Assembly (NCBI GenBank): GCA_903930585.1
Contig: CAIYZD010000163.1
Span: forward strand, 1-33,703
DNA: 33,703 bases
Direction of reading: 5' to 3'
From: an uncultured Geobacteraceae bacterium
GTDB lineage: Bacteria > Desulfobacterota > Desulfuromonadia > Geobacterales > Pseudopelobacteraceae
In this document: positions 7,265-15,826 of the stretch, piece by piece
Layout: each line of letters starts with the position of its first letter
Position numbering within the stretch: the first letter of the stretch is position 1
Made by a program: the position numbers and the translations under genes
The notes under the pieces: generated by a model
Seen by the model: the letters and a program-made list of their open reading frames with translations, nothing else
Database searches by the model: none
What the model was told of the DNA's origin: nothing

Positions 7265-9328
7265 GTGAATTACTCGATTAAAAAACTCACCGGCAACACC
7301 CCCTGGAAATTTGCCTGGGACAAACCGGTCATCGGACTCGATCTCGGTTCACGGGCATCCAAAGGGGTACTGCTGACGCAGGAGAAGATCTATACCACCC
7401 TGATACCAACCGGCCTGTACATGCAGGAAACGGCAAATGAACTGCTGAAAAAGCTGTTGAAGATTGCCCGGCTGAAACGTGCGGATATCGGCTATATCGT
7501 CAGTACCGGCTATGGGCGAATATCTCTCTCTTTTACCGATATACCGTTTGAAGTGGTTACGGAAATTTCCTGTCACGCCATGGGCGCTCATGCCCTGTAT
7601 CCATCGACGCGCACCATCATTGATATTGGCGGTCAGGATTCCAAGGCGATCAAGGTTGACAAGAACAGCGGCAAGGTTGTGGATTTCGTCATGAACGACA
7701 AATGCGCCGCCGGAACCGGGCAGTTTCTGGAAAAAGCAGCCGTACTGCTTGGCCTCAATCTCGAAGAACTGGGCAATTCCGCGCTGCTGGCCACCAAACC
7801 GGCGCAGATCAGCAGCCAGTGCGTTGTCTTTGCCGAATCGGAAATGATTTCCCTGCGTGCCAAAGGCGCCCGTCAGAACGACAGCGAGGCGATTGCCAAT
7901 ATTGCCGCCGGTATCCATTATTCGGCAGCCCGCCGGGTACGCAACCTGCTGGGGCGCGTCGGCTCTGAACCGGATCTGATCTTTACCGGCGGTGTTTCCA
8001 ATAATCCCGGCATGCGTCACGTACTGGAAGAGCTGATCGGCGAACCGTTTATCAAGACCTCGTTTGACATGATCTATGCGGGCGCCCTTGGCGCGGCAGT
8101 GTATGCCACGCAGCACGCAGCCAAAATACGAGGCGCCGAAGATACAATTCATGAATACCGCGGGGTTGACTTCTCCGCGATAGCCACTCTGATCGAACAC
8201 CAGTACGAGGCGTTTATCGACACCAATGACGACGACACCAGGGTCGGCTATCTCTGTTCCTACACTCCTCTGGAGCTGCTTAACGCAGCCGGTGTCAAGC
8301 ATACCCGCCTGTTCAAGGCGGGGCACTCCGATACCGTTGCCGCAGGTGAATTGTACACCCAGAGCGTCTTCTGCGACTTCAGCAAGAGCTTCATCGGCGG
8401 GTTCAAGGAGGGCGATCCGCTCTACACCTCCATCGACAAGCTCTACAACTTCCATACCTGTGCTGCCCTGAAACGCGCCAGCGAAGTCGTCGAACAGTTC
8501 GTGCCGACCAAACTGCTCAACCTGCCAAAGCTGCGCGACAGTGAAGACTCACGCCGCTTTTTCCGGGACGAAATCATTGCCTTCAAAAACGACCTCGTTA
8601 CGCTGACCGGCCATGACGTTCAGGAAGCAGCCATTCATGAGCAGATCGGACTGTACAACCAGCTGCGACGTTTATTGAAAAGCATCTCGGAACTGCGGAA
8701 ACGCGAGCACCCTCCCCTTTCCGGCAAGGAATTCCTTGAGCTGGTACGGGCGTACTATTACGTCCCGGCGGAACAACTGCTCCCCGTTTATGAAGATATC
8801 TACCGGCAACTCAGCGCCGTACCGGACCGGAGTGAAAACGACAGGCTCCGCATCATGATCGCCGGAAGTATTGTCGGCGACGGTGACCGCCGCCTGCTGG
8901 ACATAATAGAAGACGAACTCGGGCTCCAGGTGGTCGTTGAAGATCACTGCACCGGCCTGAAACCGTTTTACCATACGATTCGGGAACAGGACGATCCGTA
9001 TCAGGCACTGGCTGACGGCTACCTTGACCAGGCGCCCTGCGCCCGCATGAAGACGCTGGAAGACAACGTGGAATTTTCCGGCCAACTGGCCAGGGAGTAT
9101 GACGTTGACGGAGTGCTCTACGTCTACCTCAAATTCTGTTCCTGCTACGGCGTCACCAAAAAAGGGTTCCTGGACCACTTCCAGAGCCTCGATATTCCGG
9201 TAATCGATATCTCCAGCGACTATTCAGAAAGCGACCACGGACAATTAAAAACAAGGATCGAAGCGTTCATCGAAGTACTGAACGCCAGAAGGAGTGCAGA
9301 TTATGGCAAAATCGCCGTCAACGCCTAA
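7265..9328 (+). CDS. 2-hydroxyacyl-CoA dehydratase-type activase fused to a dehydratase-like domain
   Basis: A 687-aa cytoplasmic protein with two parts. Residues about 20-290 are an ASKHA ATPase of the HgdC/BcrA-D/BadF-G family: GLDLGSRASKGV, DIGGQDSKAI, NDKCAAGTGQF with Cys147, SSQCVVFAESE with Cys186, and FTGGVSNN. Cys147 and Cys186 would hold the shared [4Fe-4S] cluster in the dimer. Residues about 320-687 resemble the HgdB/C component and carry further cysteines (331, 370, 399, 562, 592, 625, 627). Such ATPases inject a low-potential electron into a partner Fe-S protein. The GTG start has an AAAGGAA ribosome site. The 3' end overlaps the HgdB-like gene by 26 bp. The fused form is known for double-cubane type systems and differs from the short activases of glutarate fermenters. 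Confidence 0.85.
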   Translation: MNYSIKKLTGNTPWKFAWDKPVIGLDLGSRASKGVLLTQEKIYTTLIPTGLYMQETANELLKKLLKIARLKRADIGYIVSTGYGRISLSFTDIPFEVVTEISCHAMGAHALYPSTRTIIDIGGQDSKAIKVDKNSGKVVDFVMNDKCAAGTGQFLEKAAVLLGLNLEELGNSALLATKPAQISSQCVVFAESEMISLRAKGARQNDSEAIANIAAGIHYSAARRVRNLLGRVGSEPDLIFTGGVSNNPGMRHVLEELIGEPFIKTSFDMIYAGALGAAVYATQHAAKIRGAEDTIHEYRGVDFSAIATLIEHQYEAFIDTNDDDTRVGYLCSYTPLELLNAAGVKHTRLFKAGHSDTVAAGELYTQSVFCDFSKSFIGGFKEGDPLYTSIDKLYNFHTCAALKRASEVVEQFVPTKLLNLPKLRDSEDSRRFFRDEIIAFKNDLVTLTGHDVQEAAIHEQIGLYNQLRRLLKSISELRKREHPPLSGKEFLELVRAYYYVPAEQLLPVYEDIYRQLSAVPDRSENDRLRIMIAGSIVGDGDRRLLDIIEDELGLQVVVEDHCTGLKPFYHTIREQDDPYQALADGYLDQAPCARMKTLEDNVEFSGQLAREYDVDGVLYVYLKFCSCYGVTKKGFLDHFQSLDIPVIDISSDYSESDHGQLKTRIEAFIEVLNARRSADYGKIAVNA

Positions 9329-10517
9329 GAAACATACGACTGTTACGTCCGGCGCCGCCGATACGGTTGCCGCATCCGAAGCGCGCACCGCACTTGAAGA
9401 GCTGACGCAATCCTATTCATTTCAAAAGATAGAACAGCTGGTAGAAGAGGGTGCATCCGCCATCTGGGGCGGTATGTCCTGGGAAGCTCCCCTCCTCTAC
9501 GCCTGTGACACCATCCCGATCGGGATTGGCGAACTGTGGCGTGAGGAGAGCCGCGAGGCGGAAGCCATCGGTGAGAACCATTTCCAGGTGCCGGCAGAAT
9601 ACTGCTCCATGATCAAGGCCATGATCGGTCGCCTTCACCTGCGCAAAAACGAAAAGATCAAACGCATCCTCTACTTCGGTTCCACCTGCGAACCGATCAG
9701 CAATGTTCTTGAACTCGCCAAGGGGGACGGCTATGAAACGTACTGCATTGAAAACGTCACGTCATTCAAGGAGGAAGACAAACGTCCTGAAGTAGTAAAA
9801 TTCCTGGCCGATGAACTGCAAAAAGTCGCAATATGGCTGACCGGAAAGCCGGTTGACGAAGAGCGCCTGAAATTCGAGATCAAACGAAAAAATTTAATCT
9901 CCCGCAAGATCAATCGTATTTTGGAGTTGCGCCTGAAAAGCCCGTTCTACCTTACCAGCATCCCGACATTACAGATCCTGATGGGAACAAACCATAATTA
10001 CGGCAATCCGGAAGAGTTTATCCGCGTACTTGATTTGTTGATCGAAGAGCTGGAATTTGCCATTCCGGAAACCCGCCCGTATATTCCACTGGTACTTGCC
10101 GGTGGCGCCGCGGGTGGCGGCGGCATTCTCAAGGTTATTGAAGAATCAAATGCCGCAATCCTCGGCTGGGTGATCGCCGGGACCGAGTTTTATCCCGAGG
10201 ACATTCCTCCACTGGAGGCCATGGCCCATTACGTTCTTGATGCGCAGTCTCGTGGAGAGCTGGGTGAAGGCGCAGGTACCTCCGCCACCTACCGCCGTTT
10301 TCATATCGAGCGGCTCTATAAGTCAACCGGCGCTCGCGGCATCATCACCTCCGCCATCACCGGATGCCCGTACGGCAGCGTCGTACAGCAGACAGAACGC
10401 GATTACTTCAAGGAGCAGGGTATTCCGATCATCTCACTGGAAAGCAGCGTTCACAAGGAACGTCCGACAGAAGAGCAGGTCATGCGGGTAAAAACGTTTG
10501 TGGAGATGCTTTCGTAG
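9303..10517 (+). CDS. HgdB-type / double-cubane-like dehydratase subunit
   Basis: This 404-aa protein belongs to the 2-hydroxyglutaryl-CoA dehydratase D-component family. It shows the typical blocks WGGMSWEAPLLYACDTIPIG (Cys68), PAEYCSMIKA (Cys101), FGSTCEP (Cys129), ETYCIE (Cys148), VLAGGAAGGGG and ITGCPYG (Cys355). These cysteines would bind a [4Fe-4S] or a double-cubane [8Fe-9S] cluster. Relatives dehydrate 2-hydroxyacyl-CoA, reduce benzoyl-CoA, or, as double-cubane proteins, reduce small molecules with ATP-dependent electrons. No CoA-transferase or beta-oxidation gene is nearby, so the small-molecule reductase option is favoured by inference. The ATG at 9303 is preferred over the GTG at 9294 because AAGGAG lies eight bases ahead of it. 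Confidence 0.83.
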   Translation: MAKSPSTPKKHTTVTSGAADTVAASEARTALEELTQSYSFQKIEQLVEEGASAIWGGMSWEAPLLYACDTIPIGIGELWREESREAEAIGENHFQVPAEYCSMIKAMIGRLHLRKNEKIKRILYFGSTCEPISNVLELAKGDGYETYCIENVTSFKEEDKRPEVVKFLADELQKVAIWLTGKPVDEERLKFEIKRKNLISRKINRILELRLKSPFYLTSIPTLQILMGTNHNYGNPEEFIRVLDLLIEELEFAIPETRPYIPLVLAGGAAGGGGILKVIEESNAAILGWVIAGTEFYPEDIPPLEAMAHYVLDAQSRGELGEGAGTSATYRRFHIERLYKSTGARGIITSAITGCPYGSVVQQTERDYFKEQGIPIISLESSVHKERPTEEQVMRVKTFVEMLS

Positions 10518-10563
10518 CATGAAGAGAATTGATGTTCTGAACATACCCCTAAGGAGAGTACTT

Positions 10564-11058
10564 ATGAAACCGATAATGACCGCAGTAACAGTATTTTTCA
10601 TGTTCACTATCACAGCCATAAACACTTTTGCAGCTTCTAAAATCGAACAGCCGGCCGATTGTCAGCTGTGTGGTATGAAACGAACCATTTTTACCTATAG
10701 CAGAGCTCTGGTGGAGTATACCGACGGAACGAAGAGCGGTACGTGCAGTATAAACTGCGCCATGACGGATATAAAAAAGAATCATGGCAAAAAAATAAAA
10801 AGTATAAAAGTAGCTGACTTTGGCACAAAAAAACTGATTAATGCCACAACCGCCTTCTGGGTTATCGGCGGTGATGTCGATGGCGTCATGACGCCGGTGG
10901 CGAAATGGGCTTTTGCCCGTCAGATCGACGCACAGTTATTTGTGAAGGAACATGGCGGATGGGTGGCACCGTTTAAAGAAGTGCAACAGGCCGTAAATGA
11001 AGAACTGGAGATGAAGGAAAAAGATGGTGGACATCAGCAGCATAATCATAACCATTAA
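10564..11058 (+). CDS. NosL-like exported metal-binding protein, copy 1
   Basis: A 164-aa protein with a signal peptide (to about residue 24) and the NosL core: CQLCGM (Cys33, Cys36), YSRALVEYTDG, and GTCSINC (Cys61, Cys65). NosL binds Cu(I) and helps build the copper site of nitrous oxide reductase; no nosZ is present in this window. The C-terminus ends in a histidine-rich tail (HQQHNHNH), a likely extra metal site that the two other copies lack. It follows the HgdB-like gene by 46 bp with its own GGAG site. It may deliver or sense copper, or the family may serve another metal here. Known NosL proteins are often lipoproteins; this one lacks a clear lipobox. Confidence 0.8.
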   Translation: MKPIMTAVTVFFMFTITAINTFAASKIEQPADCQLCGMKRTIFTYSRALVEYTDGTKSGTCSINCAMTDIKKNHGKKIKSIKVADFGTKKLINATTAFWVIGGDVDGVMTPVAKWAFARQIDAQLFVKEHGGWVAPFKEVQQAVNEELEMKEKDGGHQQHNHNH

Positions 11059-11083
11059 ATGGTGAGGTGGTGAGGATATAAAC

Positions 11084-11194
11084 TTGACACAACCGTTATC
11101 ACTATTATACAACTATATAAAATGTAGATTTTATATTCGCTAACTGGACAGCCGGAGGCACTCATCATGATTTTTGATGCGGCCTCCTTTTTTT
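11084..11194 (+). promoter_or_regulatory. Leader-terminator element, copy A
   Basis: A promoter-like TTGACA (11084-11089) is followed after 16 bp by TATACA (11106-11111). After 32 nt comes the mini-hairpin CTGG-ACAG-CCGG (11144-11155), whose last GG also opens the terminator stem GGAGGC (11154-11159) with GCCTCC (11182-11187) and a run of T. The terminator ends 36 bp before the cysteine-rich gene at 11230. An 8-bp dyad TATAAAAT-GTAG-ATTTTATA (11116-11135) overlaps the expected start of transcription and could be an operator. See copies B to H for the conserved pattern. Confidence 0.7.
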
Positions 11195-11229
11195 ATTCAT
11201 AAAAACGTGATCTCAAGGTAAATTGAACC

Positions 11230-11838
11230 ATGATTCATGCCTTATCACATATCAAAACATGCACTTTTCGCCGTTTTAGCGGTTTTTTCCTCACCGTCAT
11301 CTATGGCTTAATTGCTCTTGCGCCACTGGCGCCGGTAACATTGCATTCCAAGACGGTTTTGCATGCGGTGACCGGTGAGTGTGTCGGTGATTGCACGGTC
11401 TGCGGCTGTTCACCGGAAGCACGCGTCAACGGAACCTGCTGCTGCGCGCAGAAACATAAGCTGCAACAGGATCGCACGACAACCGTAACCGGAAGCTGCT
11501 GCGTGCCCAACTCCGCACCCCCCGCTCCATCAACAGCCGCCACTAATAAGAGCTCTTGCTGCAGCGGAAAGAACGGTGAACAGGTCCATGACGGGCATGA
11601 AACTCACGGCCACTCCCCAGACAACAGAACCGTTACCTTACTCAAGTGCGGTTGCCCCTGCGGCAGCGGTAAACAGTTTGCCCTGAGCGGAGTCTCGTTT
11701 GAGTACATCCCTGCGGCAGCATCAATAATCACTGCTCCATATGAGTATATAACAGCTTATGTTATAATTCCTCACCGTGCGCCTTACCGCCACGGGGAAC
11801 CGCCCACTCCTCCTCCCGAACTCTCACAGATTTCCTGA
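11230..11838 (+). CDS. Cysteine-rich exported protein of unknown function
   Basis: A 202-aa protein I do not recognise by family name. It has an N-terminal hydrophobic segment (FFLTVIYGLIALAPLAPV), then clusters of cysteines: CVGDCTVCGC, TCCCAQ, SCCVP, SSCCSG and KCGCPCGSG, plus the histidine stretch HDGHETHGHS. The C-terminus is proline-rich (PPTPPPELS). The spacing suggests a periplasmic or membrane-anchored metal-binding protein. The start at 11230 follows CAAGGTAAATTGAACC. It is the first gene behind leader element A and precedes a group of exported proteins, so it is probably first in its own transcript. Confidence 0.65.
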   Translation: MIHALSHIKTCTFRRFSGFFLTVIYGLIALAPLAPVTLHSKTVLHAVTGECVGDCTVCGCSPEARVNGTCCCAQKHKLQQDRTTTVTGSCCVPNSAPPAPSTAATNKSSCCSGKNGEQVHDGHETHGHSPDNRTVTLLKCGCPCGSGKQFALSGVSFEYIPAAASIITAPYEYITAYVIIPHRAPYRHGEPPTPPPELSQIS

Positions 11839-11967
11839 CAGCTGCTCAATGCGTTCCGGTGCATCGTAAAAACGGTGTTGCCCCGTCCCGAGGTGCGTCC
11901 TCTCTGTAATTTTGTGCAATGAAAAAAATGCAGGGGCGAACTATATCAAAACCAAGGAGATACCTTA

Positions 11968-13626
11968 ATGAAATTTACCACATATCTGCTGTCGTTTATT
12001 CTGATGCTGGCGGTTCTTACCGCGTGCGGCAGTTCTGACGGCACTACTACCCACACTATATTAGTTTCCGGCGTGGTCTTTGCCGGTCCCGCCGACGGAG
12101 TTACCGTCACAGCAAAAACAACCGCCGGGGTAGTCGTTGCAACCTCCGCCTCCTCAGATTCCACCGGTGTTTTCACTGTTGCCATACCCACAACGGCGCT
12201 TTCCGGAGACCTGATCTTCGAGACCACCGGCAGCGGCGCAATCTTTACCGATGAAGCCACCGCCACCTCAACCACTCTGGGAACGCTCAGCGTGTTTGTC
12301 CCGGCCGGAACACTGTCAGCCGGTTCCAGCGTAACCCTCGATCCGTCCAGCACCATCGTCCAGAGACTGATCGCCGGGGGGAAAACCAGAACTGCCGCTT
12401 TCTCCATCTACAGCTCATCATTCGGTTACAAGCCGGACTTCACCATCAAACCGGCCTTTGCCAATATCTCTACCGCGTCAACAACTCCCCAGCGTCTGGC
12501 CGGTTTCCGGGCCGCAGTCTTCAGCCAACTGACGAATGACATCATTGACCCTACCACTGCCAGCACCGGCATCGGCGGAGCGGTCAGACAGTTTGAACTG
12601 CTCCAGGCAATTGCCGATGACCTGTCTGATGGCGTACTGGACGGCAAAAAAAACGGTGGCTCCGTGGTTAAAACCGCATCCAATTTCACCATTCCGGAGG
12701 ACATTCTCAACCAGTACAATGCATCACTACTCAAATTCCAGACAAGCGGCAACAACAAAACCAAACTGACGCCATCCCTGATTAACGCGCCGATCTCCGG
12801 AAAAGTATCCCTGACACCGTCCTACCGCGTCGAGTACGTCCCCCCAACAACCGGTGAATACATCTCCGCTGACACCTTCCAACTGAAGATTACCAAACGG
12901 AGCGACGGCACCGCGGCAACCGGACTCGCCACCAGTATTGTCCTCAACCCGTACATGGTCATGGGGACAATGGGTGGCGGCGGCAACTGGCCGGGCGCTG
13001 TTGTTGAAACCGGTACCCCAGGCACGTATACCGGCACAATCCACTACAGTATGGAAACCTATTGGGGCCTGGACATGTACTGGAAGCTGTACGTCTTTAT
13101 CGGCTCCGAAACAGCTTTATTCTATCCGAATGTAGCAACATTAACAAATATGACCGACACCGTATCAGTCAGTTATTACAACGCCAGTGATCTCACCGGA
13201 ACGTCCAGGCGACGATATCGCATTTGGCGTGAAAGTTTGACCGCCGGTACCGGAGGCACCTACGATCTAACCCTATTCGTATCTGCACCGGATAGTGGAA
13301 CAAGTACGCATGGTTCGGTTTCATCGGCAAACAACTATGCGGTATATGCCGGACAGAACGCATGGGCAAATTCACCTCTCACCATAAATGCGGTAACAGT
13401 TCAGTATTATAACGGTTCTACATGGATCGGTCTCACACCGGTCGGAACAAATACCGGTAAATTCATCGCCAGTTCCCTTCCGCTTACCGCCGGAGCACAG
13501 GGGAGCGTATACCTCCGCCTGATCATTAACGGCACCACCTATACCAACGCCAATACCGGCACAGCATGGGATGCCTCAGACAGCACAACATCCAATGCAG
13601 TTCAAAACTTCAAAGTAACCCCGTAA
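11968..13626 (+). CDS. Large lipoprotein of unknown function
   Basis: A 552-aa lipoprotein with a clear lipobox (LMLAVLTACGSS, Cys at about residue 20) and a strong AAGGAG ribosome site. The first domain (residues about 30-115) looks like a carboxypeptidase-regulatory or surface beta-sandwich (VSGVVFAGPADGVTVTAKTTAGVVVATSASSDSTGVF). The rest is Thr/Ser/Gly-rich, repeatedly beta-stranded and free of obvious catalytic motifs. It ends 13 bp before the barrel gene and is likely co-transcribed with it. A surface or periplasmic binding role is possible; I cannot name the family. Confidence 0.75.
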   Translation: MKFTTYLLSFILMLAVLTACGSSDGTTTHTILVSGVVFAGPADGVTVTAKTTAGVVVATSASSDSTGVFTVAIPTTALSGDLIFETTGSGAIFTDEATATSTTLGTLSVFVPAGTLSAGSSVTLDPSSTIVQRLIAGGKTRTAAFSIYSSSFGYKPDFTIKPAFANISTASTTPQRLAGFRAAVFSQLTNDIIDPTTASTGIGGAVRQFELLQAIADDLSDGVLDGKKNGGSVVKTASNFTIPEDILNQYNASLLKFQTSGNNKTKLTPSLINAPISGKVSLTPSYRVEYVPPTTGEYISADTFQLKITKRSDGTAATGLATSIVLNPYMVMGTMGGGGNWPGAVVETGTPGTYTGTIHYSMETYWGLDMYWKLYVFIGSETALFYPNVATLTNMTDTVSVSYYNASDLTGTSRRRYRIWRESLTAGTGGTYDLTLFVSAPDSGTSTHGSVSSANNYAVYAGQNAWANSPLTINAVTVQYYNGSTWIGLTPVGTNTGKFIASSLPLTAGAQGSVYLRLIINGTTYTNANTGTAWDASDSTTSNAVQNFKVTP

Positions 13627-13639
13627 ACAGGGATAATCC

Positions 13640-14629
13640 ATGAATATCAATATAAAATCAAAATGTTATTTCATCTCGGCAGCCCTCCTCGCAGGGGGTG
13701 CCGCACTATTCCCCAGCCACAGTCAGGCCGCCTCCTGCTGTGGCGGCAGCTCTGCCGCTTCCCTGAGCGTTCCAAAATACGCCACTGCGGTTGCCGATCT
13801 TTCCTTCGATACGGAGGTTTACGACGGCTACTGGAACCAGAACGGCAAACATGTCATCGACCCTCCCGGTTCCGATCTAAAACAGTACCGGCTGAACACG
13901 GGACTGGCCTATCGTTTTGCCACGGATTGGCAGGCAAGCATTGCTGTCCCTTACGTGTTTAACGTCAACAAGTATTCCGGCCAATCATCCCAGAACAACG
14001 CCCTGGGAGATATGACCGTCGCGGTAACCTATGAACTGCTCGACGATAATTCGACCGGTAAGGTACGAAGCGCTAACGACCTGATCCCTGGAGTGACGCT
14101 TGGCCTGTCACTGCTGGTTCCGTCCGGCGTATCCCCTTACGATGATCAAAAAAGCAGCTTTGACATCACCGGAAGGGGATTTTACCGCCTTGACGGCACA
14201 CTGCTGATAGAAAAAAACATCCGCCCCTGGAACGCATCACTCGCCCTCGGCTATGGCACCTATTTTGAGCGATCGGTCAACCGGGAATATGGCAAATATG
14301 TGGCTCCGTACAGAAAAGTACTGGGGGATCGATTCACCACAACCCTGTCAAGCGGGTATACCTATGTACTCGGAACAGGTGGGGATAGCATCGCCGCAAC
14401 TGTTTCCTACACCTATATGCGGGAGGGTAATACCAGCTACGACGGCGTTACCGACAGCGGTAGCGGCTTTGAAAAACAGTCCGTGGGTGGAGCGTTGTCG
14501 TATTCGTGTACCGACCACAATTGGGGAGTCCGGGCAGGGTGGAACCATGCCATTCAGCAGAAAGGCTGGGGCAGAAACTTCCCTACCACCGATCTGTTTT
14601 CCGTGGGGGTGCGCTATGTGTTTCTGTAA
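13640..14629 (+). CDS. Outer-membrane beta-barrel with N-terminal CCGG motif
   Basis: A 329-aa protein with a signal peptide ending near SQA and a mature N-terminus beginning ASCCGGSSAAS. The rest alternates in barrel fashion (YRLNTGLAYRFATDWQASIAVPYVFNVN, LALGYGTYFERS, FSVGVRYVFL) and ends with a hydrophobic residue, as expected for barrel insertion. The CCGG stretch just after the signal is a likely metal- or disulfide-binding handle facing the periplasm, reminiscent of the cysteine clusters in the neighbouring proteins. It sits between the large lipoprotein and the TlpA-like lipoprotein and overlaps the latter by 14 bp. A metal-related efflux or sensing pore is an inference. Confidence 0.78.
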   Translation: MNINIKSKCYFISAALLAGGAALFPSHSQAASCCGGSSAASLSVPKYATAVADLSFDTEVYDGYWNQNGKHVIDPPGSDLKQYRLNTGLAYRFATDWQASIAVPYVFNVNKYSGQSSQNNALGDMTVAVTYELLDDNSTGKVRSANDLIPGVTLGLSLLVPSGVSPYDDQKSSFDITGRGFYRLDGTLLIEKNIRPWNASLALGYGTYFERSVNREYGKYVAPYRKVLGDRFTTTLSSGYTYVLGTGGDSIAATVSYTYMREGNTSYDGVTDSGSGFEKQSVGGALSYSCTDHNWGVRAGWNHAIQQKGWGRNFPTTDLFSVGVRYVFL

Positions 14630-15158
14630 ATTATTCACAATGCTGCTGTTGCTTGCCGTACTTACCGGTTGCGGTGACAATCTGATCCCGTCAAATGAGG
14701 ACAAGCGCACCACCGTTCAGGCAGGCAGCGGCGGTAGCGCGGTAAGTCAGAAAACTCCCGACTTTGCGGTTCCGGATATTAACGGCACCACCGTTACCTT
14801 AAGTTCCTCGCTTGCGGGCAAAAAAGGGGCGGTCTTCTATTTCACCATGTGGTGCCCGATCTGCGACACTCACATGAGCGCCATACAAAGCTCCATCATA
14901 CCGCAATTCCCGGGAGTCGCCTTTTATCTGGTCGATTACGTATCCGGGTCGGTGGCGGGAGCAGCCGATGCAGTTACGGCATCCGGGTATGCCGGGGGCG
15001 TTTTCACCACGCTTGCCGACACGAACCATACACTGCTCACCAATTTCCAGGGTACCATGGGCACCACGGTGGTGGTTGACAACAATGGCATCATAAAAAT
15101 GAACGAAGATTTCCGGGATGGCGCCACACTGCACTCCGTGCTGGCAGCGCTACCATGA
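14616..15158 (+). CDS. TlpA/ResA-like thiol-disulfide lipoprotein
   Basis: A 180-aa lipoprotein. The ATG at 14616, inside the end of the barrel gene with GGGGGT ahead, gives a lipoprotein signal (MLLLLAVLTGC, Cys19). The mature domain is a thioredoxin fold with active site TMWCPICDTH (Cys80, Cys83) and a C-terminal TTVVVDNNG strand. The position normally taken by the cis-proline reads GTMGTT, so the proline appears replaced by glycine, which would change substrate handling. Partners are probably the cysteine-rich and NosL-like proteins on either side and the lost CcdA-like reductant donor whose remnant lies at 15641. An ATG at 14640 is a less likely start because it trims the charged N-region. 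Confidence 0.8.
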   Translation: MCFCKLFTMLLLLAVLTGCGDNLIPSNEDKRTTVQAGSGGSAVSQKTPDFAVPDINGTTVTLSSSLAGKKGAVFYFTMWCPICDTHMSAIQSSIIPQFPGVAFYLVDYVSGSVAGAADAVTASGYAGGVFTTLADTNHTLLTNFQGTMGTTVVVDNNGIIKMNEDFRDGATLHSVLAALP

Positions 15159-15173
15159 ATAAAGGAGCGGAAT

Positions 15174-15632
15174 ATGAGAGTACTCGTTGTTGCCGTATAT
15201 CTGTTGCTGTGTACCTTTTTTGCCGGCGTGACCTTTGCCCACCAGGACATCGAGCAGCATCGTTCCTGTGAATATTGCGGCATGGACCGCAAGGTCTACG
15301 GCTACAGCAGGGCGCTGGTCGTGTATGAAGACGGCGGGCAGACCGCGGTTTGCAGTCTACACTGTGCCGTCACCGAATTAAACGCGCACAAGGAAAAGAA
15401 GCTGAAACAATTGCTGGTCGCCGACCGTGATTCACATCAACTGATAGATGTAGAAGACGCTACCTGGGTTACAGGGGGTAATAAACGGGGCGTTATGACC
15501 CATCGACCAAAATGGGCGTTTGCCTCAAAGAAGGGTGCACAGGCATTCATTGATTCCAATGGTGGAACCATCATAACCTGGAGCGAAACATTGTCTGCGG
15601 CAAAAGAGGATGCTGCACCGAATCGGCGTTAA
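15174..15632 (+). CDS. NosL-like exported metal-binding protein, copy 2
   Basis: A 152-aa protein with a signal peptide (to FA, residue 22) and the NosL pattern CEYCGM (Cys32, Cys35), YSRALVVYEDG and CSLHC (Cys60, Cys64), ending with WAFASKKGAQAFIDSNGG. A GGAG site precedes the ATG and the gap to the TlpA-like gene is 15 bp. Copy 2 lacks the histidine tail of copy 1. The arrangement TlpA-like, NosL-like, CcdA-like suggests a redox-supported metal delivery module in which TlpA/CcdA keep the cysteines reduced. Confidence 0.82.
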   Translation: MRVLVVAVYLLLCTFFAGVTFAHQDIEQHRSCEYCGMDRKVYGYSRALVVYEDGGQTAVCSLHCAVTELNAHKEKKLKQLLVADRDSHQLIDVEDATWVTGGNKRGVMTHRPKWAFASKKGAQAFIDSNGGTIITWSETLSAAKEDAAPNRR

Positions 15633-15640
15633 CAGCTTCA

Positions 15641-15826
15641 GTGAGTAATACATTATATGGATATGATACATTACCTATTTTCGAAAATGCTCTTAACGCA
15701 GGATCAATGCCGGCATACCCGGCCGCTTTGACTGGTGGGGTACTGGCAAGCCTGACACCCTGCATATACCCATTGATTCCGGTGACTATAGCTTTTATCG
15801 GAAGCCGTGCGGTTGAAACCGGGTAA
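15641..15826 (+). pseudogene. CcdA/DsbD-like transmembrane gene, N-terminal remnant
   Basis: The frame from GTG 15641 encodes 61 residues. Its middle, GGVLASLTPCIYPLIPVTIAFIGSRA, is the first membrane helix of CcdA/DsbD-type electron-transfer proteins, including the conserved TPCxYPLxP motif. Only this start remains; the normal protein has six to eight helices and about 220 or more residues. After SRA the frame runs into foreign sequence and stops. The remaining part of the gene has been lost together with the start of the barrel gene now joined to it. The gene is almost certainly non-functional. Confidence 0.72.

Noticed and set aside
7349-8455. 368-aa minus-strand frame opposite the activase
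   Set aside because: It mirrors the codon pattern of the activase gene and shows no recognisable domain or ribosome site.
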